From Pyrocephalus nanus (taxonomy: Eukaryota > Chordata > Aves > Passeriformes > Tyrannidae), in the NCBI GenBank assembly GCA_038380795.1, contig CM076266.1, positions 29,028,145-29,092,144 on the forward strand: DNA of 64,000 nucleotides, written 5' to 3'. The position numbers and the translations under genes were made by a program. The notes below the pieces were generated by a model. That model searched no databases. It was given only the letters and a program-made list of their open reading frames with translations, and was not told the DNA's origin. This document shows, piece after piece, positions 12,786-22,900 of the stretch. Position 1 is the first letter of the stretch, and each line of letters starts with the position of its first letter.

Positions 12786-14928
12786 AAATCAGATGCATGT
12801 TAAGAAACCTAGGGAAAAAACATCTCTGAGAAGGCTCATTCAGCATCCCCACTGCAAGCTCACAAGGGCTGTGGCTTCCGTGAAAGGAGGAAACCTTAAG
12901 ATGATTAGTTTAACTTTGCCACTGGTCTTCTACTTCGCTACTTACAAGAAATACAATCAGCAAAGCTCTACAGTTTTATATGAAGGCAATACCTTTCCTG
13001 TTCTTGCTAATTCTTCACTATTACAAATAAACATAAGGTACACTGAGTTGAGTCTTATTAATCAGCATAGTCAGTATCTGCAAGGCAGTAGGAAGACAGA
13101 CACACCTACCCTAGAAGGATTAGCATTAAGTTAGTACTATCACGAGACATGCAGTGAATGCACAGAATTGATAAGAATTGCTCTTGCAGCACGAGAGACA
13201 TTACACTCCGGATTTCTGGCAAACCATTTCACAACCTAACCAGTCAATGGGACATACGATTATGTTTGCATAGCCTGCCTTCGTGCCAAGATTTTGATCT
13301 CTTAACAGCAAAAACAAAGGTGTTAAATCCCTTGAACAAATATGTAGTAGAGGTGGTGTTGGCATGAATGAAGTTACTGTAAAAATAAAGGTCATTCTTA
13401 GTTACTTTTTTACCACAAAAAGCAACCGTCGGGAGCAGACTCCAAGAGGTTTCTTTATTTGAGCAACATGTTACTCCATGTGAGATCCTATGATTTCAAC
13501 AGGAGTGTTCAAACGTTATTTAATTGTCAACCAGTGTAACAGAATCCGCTTTCAAGTGTTTAGCTGCATAAACCAAACACTGTAAATTGATTGTCACTTG
13601 AGCCATTTCCCATTACATTACAAGAATGACTCTGGTTACAACGAGAAAAGAATTAATTGCAACAGTTTAGCTCTCTTATCCTCGGAGGTCAGATTGCATT
13701 TCCCACTCCTAGGATTCGGAAGATACCTATTTGTGTACTCATGTTGTCCAAAAATGACACTCGTACAAAAATTACCTGTCTCTTACTGTAAAGCTAAAAA
13801 GCTTACAGCTGTCAGGGAAGTAGACACAGCAGTCTGTTTTTTCAACCAAAGAGAAAACTTAACAAAAACACTGTTTTGCCAACAATGTGCAAATCGTATA
13901 CATGGAAACATGTTGCAAGCTGAAGAACCTAAGGACAAAACTAGATCAATAGGCACTAACTGAGCTTAGCTTTTCAAAATCAGGGCAGTAACAGGCTGGC
14001 TTTTGGCTGAGGGCCTCGCTCTATGTAACCATGTTTTGTGAATTTTGAAATTGCTCTGCTCAGCCCTGGAAAAAGAAATGCTCATGATGGAGAAAAGAAT
14101 GACAATTACAGCGAGCGGGGACCTACGCCAAGGATCCTCTCAGCAATGTACACACGTTACATTCACTCACGACAAACAATCCCAGCAATGCTGGAGGCAA
14201 AAGCCATAAATCTGTAGAGACCTATAAATACATTTCATTTTGGGGACCAGAGCGTGCTGAAGTTTGCACCAGGCTATTGGTCAAGACACGATTTGGGGGA
14301 GAAAAGCTTTGTTTAGAAACCATGCAAGAATAAAAAAATCATCGCAGAAGGCATTCACAGAGGAAACACCATATTCCACTAACGCTCCATTTTTAAAGAA
14401 ATAAAAATGATAACTAAAAAAAACGACGTTTTCCCCCATTAACGAATTTCTGAGCACCAGCCCTGTTCCACCAGCAAGGTCACGCCGTCATGGTCAAAAA
14501 ATAAAAAGGGGAGGGGGGATTTCAGCAGGAGGAGAAGGAGAGGGATGCCGAACGGAGCCCGGCGCAGAGCGATGCCCGGGGTAACAAAGGGTTGGGGCGC
14601 CCCGGGGCCGCTTCCCCCGCACCCGGCGGGCGCCCAGGCACCCGGGGCTGCTCCGCACCGCCGCTCGGCAGGGGAAGAAAAGAAAAATATGTACATATAT
14701 ATATATATATATATACATGAACATATGCAGCAAAAAATAAAAGGCAATCCTTATTCTATGCAATTATTACCTACATTACATACCTATTAAAATAAATTTA
14801 GAAATTAAGCACACACACACCCACCCCGCCGGAAGGCAGGCCCTCACCTGGATGCGGGGGTCCACCTCCTCCTCCTCGGGGCGCGGTGGCTCCTCGGCGG
14901 GGCGGCCTCGCCGGCCCCCCGGCTCCAT
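2300..14928 (-). CDS. SH3BP5: SH3BP5 (SH3-domain binding protein 5 / Sab), 5' part, coding exons 1-3
   Basis: Three minus-strand exons join in frame (14928-14848, 12724-12662, 2428-2300) into the first 91 residues of SH3BP5. All junctions are phase 0 with AG acceptors and GT donors. The conserved run begins at EEEEVDPRIQ, continues as GELEKLNQSTDDINRRETEL and ends in KPYWEARRVARQ. This is the start of the long coiled-coil region of the family. The family protein binds the BTK SH3 domain, docks JNK at the mitochondrial outer membrane, and acts as a Rab11 guanine-nucleotide exchange factor through the coiled coil (established knowledge). The human protein is about 455 residues, so roughly four fifths lies beyond position 1. 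The residues before EEEEVDPRIQ are shorter than, and unlike, the human N terminus. I recognise the gene from the conserved segments and its position next to METTL6. SH3BP5L is the main alternative, but the synteny favours SH3BP5. Confidence 0.93.
4160..4282. repeat. AT-rich nested local duplication
   Basis: The 14-mer aatatgtaaaatag occurs at 4167-4180 and 4251-4264, and each copy is followed by ttcaagtaaa (4181-4190 and 4272-4281). The second copy has 7 extra bases between the two parts. The interval between them is almost pure A/T and is itself made of repeated units (ataaatataattat twice, attatatttaaa twice). It looks like local slippage or duplication rather than a transposon. Confidence 0.7.
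4469..4514. repeat. A-rich simple repeat
   Basis: An uninterrupted A-run at 4469-4491 is followed by two CAAA-type units and then an A14 run. It could be a decayed poly(A) tail, but no recognisable element precedes it on either strand. Confidence 0.85.
12662..12724 (-). CDS. SH3BP5: SH3BP5 coding exon 2
   Basis: This exon has 21 codons reading GELEKLNQSTDDINRRETEL plus a final E, and is close to identical to the human segment as I know it. The acceptor is CTAG directly before GGG at 12724 and the donor is GTAGAG after 12662. The tract upstream of the acceptor is a pure CTTT microsatellite on this strand, reported separately. Confidence 0.93.
12728..12787. repeat. (GAAA)15 tetranucleotide microsatellite
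   Basis: There are fifteen uninterrupted GAAA units by direct count. On the minus (gene) strand this reads as a CTTT/TTTC tract. It ends three bases before the CTAG acceptor of SH3BP5 exon 2 and so forms essentially the whole polypyrimidine tract. Confidence 0.97.
14695..14715. repeat. (TA)n dinucleotide repeat
   Basis: About ten uninterrupted AT units lie in SH3BP5 intron 1, about 130 bp from the exon 1 donor. Confidence 0.95.
14848..14928 (-). CDS. SH3BP5: SH3BP5 coding exon 1
   Basis: This exon has 27 codons from the ATG at 14928-14926 to CAG at 14848, followed by the strong donor GTGAGG. The ATG sits in a near-perfect Kozak context, GCCGCCATGG. It encodes a proline/arginine-rich leader and then the acidic conserved stretch EEEEVDPRIQ. 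The frame stays open upstream of the ATG, but I see no other in-frame ATG there, so this start is preferred. Confidence 0.92.
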
Positions 14929-14977
14929 GGCGGCGGCTCCTGCTGCTTCCAGCGGCACCTCCCGCTCCGCCGCTCCC

Positions 14978-15007
14978 TGCTCCGGCTCCGGCTCCGGCTC
15001 CGGCTCC
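14978..15007. repeat. Short (CTCCGG)n hexanucleotide tract
   Basis: About four to five CTCCGG units lie in the putative SH3BP5 5' leader. On the gene strand and in the CDS frame they would read Glu-Pro repeats, but they lie upstream of the chosen ATG. Confidence 0.85.
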
Positions 15008-15124
15008 GCGGCCAGCCCCGCCTCCGGGGGGAACCCCTCCCTCCCCACAGCGCCCCCCCCGTCTCTTTGTGCGTTCGCTCCGCAACGAGGATATAGGCGC
15101 AAAATTGCGGGGTTTCCTTCTTCT

Positions 15125-15126
<2 letters not shown>

Positions 15127-15163
<37 letters not shown>
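15127..15163. repeat. Poly(T) run of 37 bases
   Basis: An uninterrupted T37 is followed by two further T-rich blocks to about 15190. It is embedded in an otherwise GC-rich promoter region. Confidence 0.95.
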
Positions 15164-15168
<5 letters not shown>

Positions 15169-15330
15169 TTTTTTTTAATTATTTTTTTTTAAACCCTTCC
15201 TCACGCCCCTTTTTTTTTGGTGCGCCGAAGCCTGTGGGTTTTACCGCGCTCGGTGCTCCCCTCCCCGCCGTCCACCCCCCCACCTTCCCCGCGATGGCAC
15301 TGCGTGAAACCAGGATGAGTAGTTTCAGGT

Positions 15331-17589
15331 GCAGGGAAATGCTAACGACACCTTGCTGGCTTCCCCACTACCCCCACCGCCTTCTTTTCTTCCTTCCTCT
15401 TTCTCAGGCTCTGTTGGAGGCTGACATGCCTATGGAGAAGAAAAGCAGAGAGAGAGGGAGGAGAGAAAAATACTAAAGGCACTTTCAACAACCTTGAAAA
15501 TTCAAATGAAACCCAGATTTCTATTGTGTGGCAGCTAGGCAGGCAAGCAACTATTGTAGCTACTGCGTGCAGCAGAAAAAGACATACTGAAGACACATTC
15601 CTTTGTTGTCAGTAAAAAGGAACTTCTTGCAAGAAGCACTTATAATATGTACATGTATGGCCCCTGTCTAGCAGAACATTTCTGAGTAGGGTCTCCTTAA
15701 TCACAGGGGCAGTGCCCAAACTGGTCCCCAAACACTAATGGGAAAAGAGTGGACAACCCTTCTGACAAGCAGTGTACCAGCAGGGATGGGCGCCAGCAGC
15801 TCTTTCCTTCACTGGACACAGGCACGGCTGAAACCCCTTCTGTGGTCTGCAGCAAAGAAATAAAATTTTAAGCAATTAGTTTCTCTTCCCTTCTCACAGC
15901 AACCCCCATGAGAGAGTTACAGCACATTCCCTTGACGCTGAAAAGAAAAAACAAGATGCTTTGTCTTTTCCCTCCTCAAGATGCACAGAAGACAGTCCCA
16001 CTAAGGCACATGGACCAAGCAACCCACGTAGGAAAAACAAGACAAGAAGTGGCAACTGACTGAGCCAAGACCATTCCCCAGTTCACACCAGCCACACTGA
16101 AATGTTTCATCACTCCCTCTGGGAGGATAACAAGTCATTTCAAACAGATGAAGAATATATCTCCACTTTTGATTTAACCCTATTGTTGTTATAAGACTCC
16201 TCAAAAGATAACACAAAAATTAAAATGAAAGTTTAGATGTGGTGAGGAAAGAAACTTCCTTTATGAGACTGAAGGTGAAAAAAAATCTCAGCAAAGCATA
16301 AGATAAAAATTCACATTCGTAAGGTAACTAAGGTAAAAAAAGAGGAAAAAGAAAAGCAGTGAAGCTCTTCCAAACACTATAAAGCAACCAGGGGAAAAAA
16401 AAGAAAAAGATGTGAGGAAATTGACACAAACATTTGAAAATAGTATAAACATGCAAAGTGACACCAGCAAACTAAAATAATCAAGGAACAGAGGAGGTGT
16501 TGCAAAAACGCAGATGGGTTGTTTGCAACATCTTCACTTCTCACAGCAGAAAAAAATCATGTAAAGGGGAAGGGAAAAAAAAAAAACCCAAACCAAAAAC
16601 AAATCAGCCAAAGCCAAGTGTTTACTCTTACTGCTGTCCATTAAGAGAATCCAATGTGTATACACAGCCAGAAGTTCCCAGGGCCCTGGCGTTTCTCATC
16701 CCTAGCATGCTGTGGCTCCTGCCAAGACTGGAGTGGTCAAATGTCCAACATTCTCATCATCCTGAAAGAGCACAGAAAACACAAAGCTGCACAGGGAAGA
16801 GTTAATGCTGGCAATCCTGCTTTCATTTCTAGAAAACAAGGCTATGTAAAACAGCTACTACATCTATGCCACATTTCTCTAAAACTAATGCAGGCTGACC
16901 CACAGCAATGTCACACAAAAGCACTGCCCACTGCTTGGGGTACAGAAATGCTCTTGCACAGACGTGCTCTCCCAAAGGGGTTTGTAACGTTTGCACAAAG
17001 GATTCCATTCTTCCACTGCCACTGTGACAATCCTTGCAATTGTTACAGCTGAAAAAACCTCCAGCCAAATTCATCAATCTGCTACCATCAAGGAAGAGCA
17101 AGCTGTCTCTTTCCTCAGTCGTACTATGGATTTAGCAAGTTGGGAGAGCTGCCCGCAGAGCTTAGTGTGGTGCAAGAGATGGTACGGATACACAAGCCCC
17201 TTTCCCCACAGCTCTGAAATCTGTAACAGAGCCCAGAGGCTACCGAGATCATTTTATATCAAATTAATACACTGGGAAGATTTACATATAATGAAATCAC
17301 TGAAGAATGCACACGTCATATGTCTGTCATCACTGCAGATATCACTAAAGCATAAACAGAAAAGTGGCCTTAAGGAAAAATTTGACAAAAAAGGGAAAGG
17401 GAGACTATTCAGTACACATAATGATCAATAAAAGAGTCAAGACTATTATTTACATGTTCCATTTTTTTCTCTTCTCCACGAAATAGTTTTGGCTGAAACC
17501 GCTGTCACATGCAAAGGGCAGCAGAACCTCGCAAATATCCAGGGAATAATCCTGCACATCACATTGGCAGGCTTCATGTCTGACTGCGC
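15331..17589. other. Intergenic sequence upstream of SH3BP5
   Basis: There are no recognisable genes. All reading frames are short and lack family resemblance. The sequence is unremarkable apart from scattered A-rich patches. Confidence 0.6.
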
Positions 17590-18475
17590 TCTCAGAAAGT
17601 TTGCCAATGACAAAAGCTGTGTGGTGAGGTCAACAGGGAAGGGATGCCATTCACAGGGACCCTGACAGGCATGAGAGGTGGGCCTGTGGGAACCTCATGA
17701 ACTTCCACAAGGCCAAGCACAAGGTCCTGCACCTGTGTCAGGGCAATCCCAAGCACAAATAAAGGCTGGGAGGAGAATGCATTGACAGCAGCCCTAAGGA
17801 GGACTTGGGGATGTTGACAGACAAGAAGCTCAATGTGACTCAGCAGCGTGCACTCACAGCCCAGAAAGCCAAACGCGTCCTGGGTTGCATCAACAGGAGC
17901 GTGACCAGCAGTCAACGGAGGTGATTCTGCCCCTCTGCTCTGCTCTTGTGAGACCCCACCTAGAGTACTGCAGTCAGCCTTCAGATCCCTAAAATAAGAA
18001 GGATATAGACCTGTTGGAGCAAGTCCAGAGGGAGGACATGAAGACGATCAGAGGACTGGAGCAGCTCTCCTGTGAAGACAGGCTGAGATAGCTGATCAGC
18101 CTGGAGGAGAGAAGACTCTGGGGAGACCTTATAGCAGCCTTCCAGTACCTGACAGGGGCCTATAAAAGAGCTGGAGAGGAACTTTTACGAGGGCATGTAA
18201 TGACAGAACAAGGGGAAATGACTTTAAACTGACAGAGGGTAGATTCAGTTTAGATATGGGGAAGAAATTCTTTACTATGAGGGTGGTTAGGCACTGAAAC
18301 AGGTTGTCCAGAGAAGCTGTGGATGTGCCATGCCTGGAAATGTTCAAGGCCAGGTTGGATGGGGCTTCATGCAAACTGGTCTAGTGCAAGGCGTCCTTGC
18401 CTGTGGCAGGGGAGTTGGAAGGGATCTTTAAGGTCCCTTCCAGCTCAAACAGTTCTGTGAATCTATTATTCTGTG
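17590..18475 (+). mobile_element. CR1 LINE, 5'-truncated and degraded, 3' end present
   Basis: This plus-strand sequence reads, with frameshifts and stops, as the C-terminal part of CR1 ORF2. Recognisable pieces are KFAND, then [18 protein letters not shown], then the stretch equivalent to [13 protein letters not shown]. It closes with the CR1 3' tail, typified by ggtcccttccagctcaaac (18432-18450) and the terminal ATTCTGTG-like unit. The left boundary is approximate. It is non-autonomous and inactive. Confidence 0.9.
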
Positions 18476-19109
18476 CCCCACTAAAGTCAATACTATGCAA
18501 GAAGTCAACTCCGGGTGATGGCATCAGGGTATTATCTTTGCCAAATCATGAGTGATCTCATCCCAGCAAATCTCTCCTACGCAATCTGTTAGAAGCCAGA
18601 CACCTCCCCAGCCTCACCCCACCCCCAGAAAGTCAGTTATACTGACCTTTTCGCTTCCCCCACAGGTCCTACATGCGCCAAGGCGTCTGAGTAAAGCCTG
18701 AGCGAGGCTTGACCGAGACAGTCTGTGCTTTCTCCTGTATCAATATTTCAAAACCCTGGTCCCAAGTATTCAATATTTGAACAAAGCACTCTGAAGTTAA
18801 GGCAGGAAGAAACAGCTTGCTCTTTCACTAATGGGATTCCAGAGTGGCCGCAGCAGAAAATTAGCCCAGAACCTGTCAGGCTGGGCTGCAGCTTAACACG
18901 AGCTATGCTGGAGATGGTACATCTCAACTAAAAAGCACAAGGAGAGGTTCTGGTGCAGGAAAAGCCACGATCCAAGTTGTTTCAACAACCAGTTCAATTG
19001 CAACAGGCAACACCTCTGTGTTGTGACACGACAGCAAGCACTTGGGGTCCAAGCCTTATCATTAGCATTAGATCCCTGAGCACAGAAACTCCCGCGCAAA
19101 GAGGAGTTA

Positions 19110-19177
19110 GCTAGAGGCTAACTTCCAATTGCCTTCAACTATTGAAGCATTGTTGCAACTTGGTTTTAAATAATTTA
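19110..19177 (+). repeat. 68-bp direct duplication, copy 1
   Basis: This segment begins gctagaggctaacttccaat and recurs at 19917-19984 with four substitutions over 68 bp and no indels. The flanks of the two copies do not match. The family was not recognised. Confidence 0.9.
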
Positions 19178-19916
19178 AATGCTCTGGCCGAGAGCACTGC
19201 TACAGTCATACTTTTGGGGAAGTCGCTACGTAATCTCTTTTTTTTTGTCCTATGGAAATTCTCAGTGTACAGGCAACGTTTGGCAGAGGAAAGACTGAAA
19301 TGTTTGTACTTTGAGGGAGGAATACAGAGAGGAATTCTCTCCCTCATTCTGGAGGATGGTTTGTAGATTAGATATTACATTTCTGAATAGCCGTTGGGGA
19401 ACTAGAAGTTGGATTTTAAATAAAATCAGCTGGGAAGAAGTATGCATCTGTGAAGAACTGCCTGAGGAAACATCCTAATGACTGTAGTTAATTTAGGGGG
19501 TAAAATTCAAAGGGAATGGATAGTGTAATTTTACATATATTTGATAATGGTAGATTCTGAATGGATTTTAAGGAAGAGTTGGTTTTTTTTCCAAATCTCA
19601 TCTTACATTCAAATGTCTGCTCGTGCTTGCCCTCAAAGCTTGCTTCTGCCCAAGCACTAGGGGCAAGGGCCTAAAATACAAATCAAAGTTTAATTTCCTT
19701 CCTCAGAAACATGTATCTTCTCTTTTTGAACACTGATAGCATACTGAGCAGAGTTCAGGATTAATTAATGCACATTTGATTACATTTCAGTTCATGGAAA
19801 CCTTTGAGAAGAAAACAGCCTGCGAGACAGAGCCTTCCTTACACTGCCCCTCTCCTCAAGGGGACTGGAGAAATAGTTCTGCTTGGAAAAATTCTTCTGC
19901 TTCCATTGATGATGAT

Positions 19917-19984
19917 GCTAGAGGCTAACTTCCAATTGCCTTCAACTGTTGAAGCACTGTTGCAATTTGGTTTAAAATAATTTA
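19917..19984 (+). repeat. 68-bp direct duplication, copy 2
   Basis: This is the second copy of the segment at 19110-19177, about 94% identical and in the same orientation, 807 bp away. It is followed by A/T-rich sequence. Confidence 0.9.
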
Positions 19985-22900
19985 CCACCAAACAAACACA
20001 GAAGCATAAACAGTCTAATTCTAAGGAGAAAAAAGAAAATATATAAAACATGGTCCCCAAAATATATTTATTATATTTTATATTTTACTTTATATTATAT
20101 TATATCATATTTTTGTTACCATAAAATCCACCATGTGGTTTCTTAACTGAATTAACACTGAAGACCAGTTTACCACACTCACTTTTGCAATGTTACACCA
20201 GAAATTAGTTTAGCTCAGGGAATGTCTCATTTAAAACTGAAGCCACCATCTCCATCTTCCAAACTGCAGCAAAGACATTGCTCTGTCACCATTCAAATCA
20301 CACATGTTTTTCTGGTTCTCAGAATTATACTGCACGTGTTCAAAACATTTTTAAACATTAAGTAGGATCTCACCCACAGTGACAGTACATTTGAAGATCT
20401 GGCCCTCCGTAATTTATTCTAAGAGGCTAAGCACATATTTTTTTGAAGATGTGTCCTGCATTTATGGAAGATTTTAAATTTCCTGAACATGCAGGGTACT
20501 AAACACTTTAGAAGTGGTCAGAATCAAAACTTCCCCTGGCTTATTTCTCAAGTAAATTTTCACGCTTCCATACTCACAATGATTGTGGCATGTCTGTGCT
20601 CTGCATTTTAGGAAGCACTAAAAATCAGTTATCTCTCCTACACCAGTTTGGAAGATGGTATCGCCTTATGAACTTGCACACAAAGACACATTATTGGAGC
20701 TTGAGCATCTGTGGTACAAAAAATTGTAGACTTCTCCACCTACAAGGAATGTATTTAAAGAAAAAGCCACATTCCAAAATACCCTTTGATTTCACTTCTT
20801 TTAAACAAGAACCATTTAAAATTAAAAATAACCTTCAGGCTTCACAGGGCTACAAAGAAAGGAGGCTCATTTAAAGAGGTACAGTCTATTCCGTAGCCAC
20901 ACTAATCTTAGTATATTTCATAAAAACTAAATACAAAGCTTATTAGCAAAATTATCTTCTGGGCCAATTTCTACAGCATATACATTTATATCCCCTGAGC
21001 TACTTTTGTTATTACTCTGAAGTCTGAAATTGATGGTGTGTCATACACGTGGTGTGAGTGCAATATAGTTTTTTATATACGTATATATCCACACTCACAC
21101 CCGCTATGCTATGTATATATATGCGTATAAAATGCATGACTAACAGCTTGATGGATTTCCCTGCTTGTTGTTATTTCATTGGGAAAGAACCCCCATTATC
21201 AAGGGACGCTTCCTCCTCCTCCAGGCTATCTTTTGGCAAGGCTGGTGGTGGTGGAATTTCCCACTGGAAACCGTCAGTGCAATGACACTACATCTGCAGA
21301 GAAGCAAAGCAGTCCTGCTGCTCCTCTGGCCAAAATACAGCGTGTGCTGCTCTTGCAGATCCAGAAAATAACAGAGTAGCATAAGACTCTTCCTCAGATC
21401 TGCTGCTGAATGATAAGGAAGATCCCTTTCACAGTGCTTGATACTTGAACAGGGAAAAACCCCACACGGCACCCTTTTAAGCTGAATATATCTGCCCAGG
21501 TTCCTGGTCCTGCTATCTGCTTTCATTGATAAGCAGTCTCCCAACAGTTTCAATGGCAGCAGGATCAAATGCAAAGGTGTTAGTCTGTACTCAAAATAAG
21601 GCCTTAGACAAGAGGCATTGCCTCATGAGAGCCAAAATGAGATGCAAGTGCCATTCTCATCTGCCCAGCCCGACAATTCACTAATGCTCTGCAGCACTGC
21701 AGATACATCATTGCTGTTCAGTACAAAAACACCCACCCTCATCTTTTATTCTTTATATTTAGACATCTATGCAAACCACATTTAAAGCATTTATTTAAAG
21801 AACCACCTCTTAATTCTTAAATAACATTGCCCATGTGCAAGGATATATCTATTTTGCTTAATGTTCAGACTGATTCCATATTTGTGGCTATTTAACTGTA
21901 TCAGTAGGTTTCTCACTGGTAAATTTACAGGATAAAGTCCCTTCACTGATCTCTTGCCACTTGGCCACACTGCTCATGATACCAAATGCAACACTGACAG
22001 ACAAAGGCAGGAGTCCCTGCACTATGAAAATGCAATGACAAACAAGAAACTCAAGGCACTGAAGTTCCTATGGGTCTGGTTCAGGGTATTCACGTATCTA
22101 TTGCACTTTCTGTGAGAGAGCCACGAAGGGTTGCCCCAAGGTGGCAATTTCCACAACCTTTTCCTCGCACAGCATGGTTACTCTGTGCACTTGGCACATT
22201 CCAGCTCACCAGGAAAGGGTCTCCTTATGCCTCCTGGTCACAGGCAATGCTCCCAACAGATGCTTTGTGACACTGTTAACAGCCATCCTCCCACCTCCAG
22301 TGAGTCATCTCCCACGGAGCAAAGGTACCCATTGTGTGCAGCCTGGAGCACAGCTCTGTGCAAAAGCAACCTGGGGACCGCTGGAGGCTCCTTGACCACA
22401 GACTTTGCTTCTTACTAATCTTGCTCTCAGACAGGAAATTCACCCACACACTATTTTAAGCTGCTGAGCACACAACACGAGCACCTTGAGCTTCCAGATC
22501 ACCTTTCCTCAGAGCATCTCGGAGCATTCCCTCCAGCATCAGCTATCCAGGGAAACTTTTCCTTTGGTTTCTAGCACAAATCCTTTTTCTTACAGCTTGA
22601 TTAAACAAAGGGAAACGGTGCTGACATTTCAAGTACAAGGATGGCCCAGAGGATTGGGGCAACAGTTACCTATTCAAACTGAGCTTCCAAACAGGGGGCT
22701 GAGCAGACCATATAGCTACAGAAACGTTTGAGACCTCATTATCATCATGACCAGCTCAAGAGCGAAGAAAGGCAGAACCCTGGTCTATATAAAGAGAAAC
22801 AATAGACAGGGGCTGGCATCCAAAGGGGAATTCCTGCTTTCAAGTAGAGAAGGCAGACTGGCAGCCAAGAGGGAAACAGCTGGGAAACCCAGAGATGGGG

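Larger units (their letters stand above)
12725..14847 (-). other. SH3BP5: SH3BP5 intron 1
   Basis: This first intron of about 2.1 kb starts inside the promoter CpG island. It holds a (TA)n run at 14695-14715, a short CA run next to the exon 1 donor, and a 60-bp GAAA microsatellite against the exon 2 acceptor. Confidence 0.85.
14930..15330 (-). promoter_or_regulatory. SH3BP5: SH3BP5 CpG-island promoter and 5' leader
   Basis: GC- and CpG-rich DNA runs from about 14530 across exon 1 to about 15300, in contrast with the AT-rich surroundings. It includes an SP1-type GC box (GCCCCGCC at 15015-15022, GGCGGGGC on the gene strand). A hexanucleotide GGAGCC tract lies at about 14980-15007. A 37-base T-run (15127-15163) sits about 200 bp above the start codon. 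No TATA box is evident. The exact transcription start cannot be fixed from sequence. Confidence 0.75.

Noticed and set aside
14886..15476. 196-codon plus-strand open frame across the SH3BP5 promoter
   Set aside because: It is made of GC-rich promoter DNA plus a long Phe run from the T37 tract. It is antisense to SH3BP5 exon 1 and has no family resemblance.
17592..17915. 107-codon minus-strand frame
   Set aside because: Antisense shadow of the plus-strand CR1 copy.
19110..19984. Interpretation of the 68-bp duplication as LTRs of an endogenous retrovirus
   Set aside because: The copies are too short, lack TG..CA ends and target-site duplications, and enclose no recognisable retroviral coding sequence.
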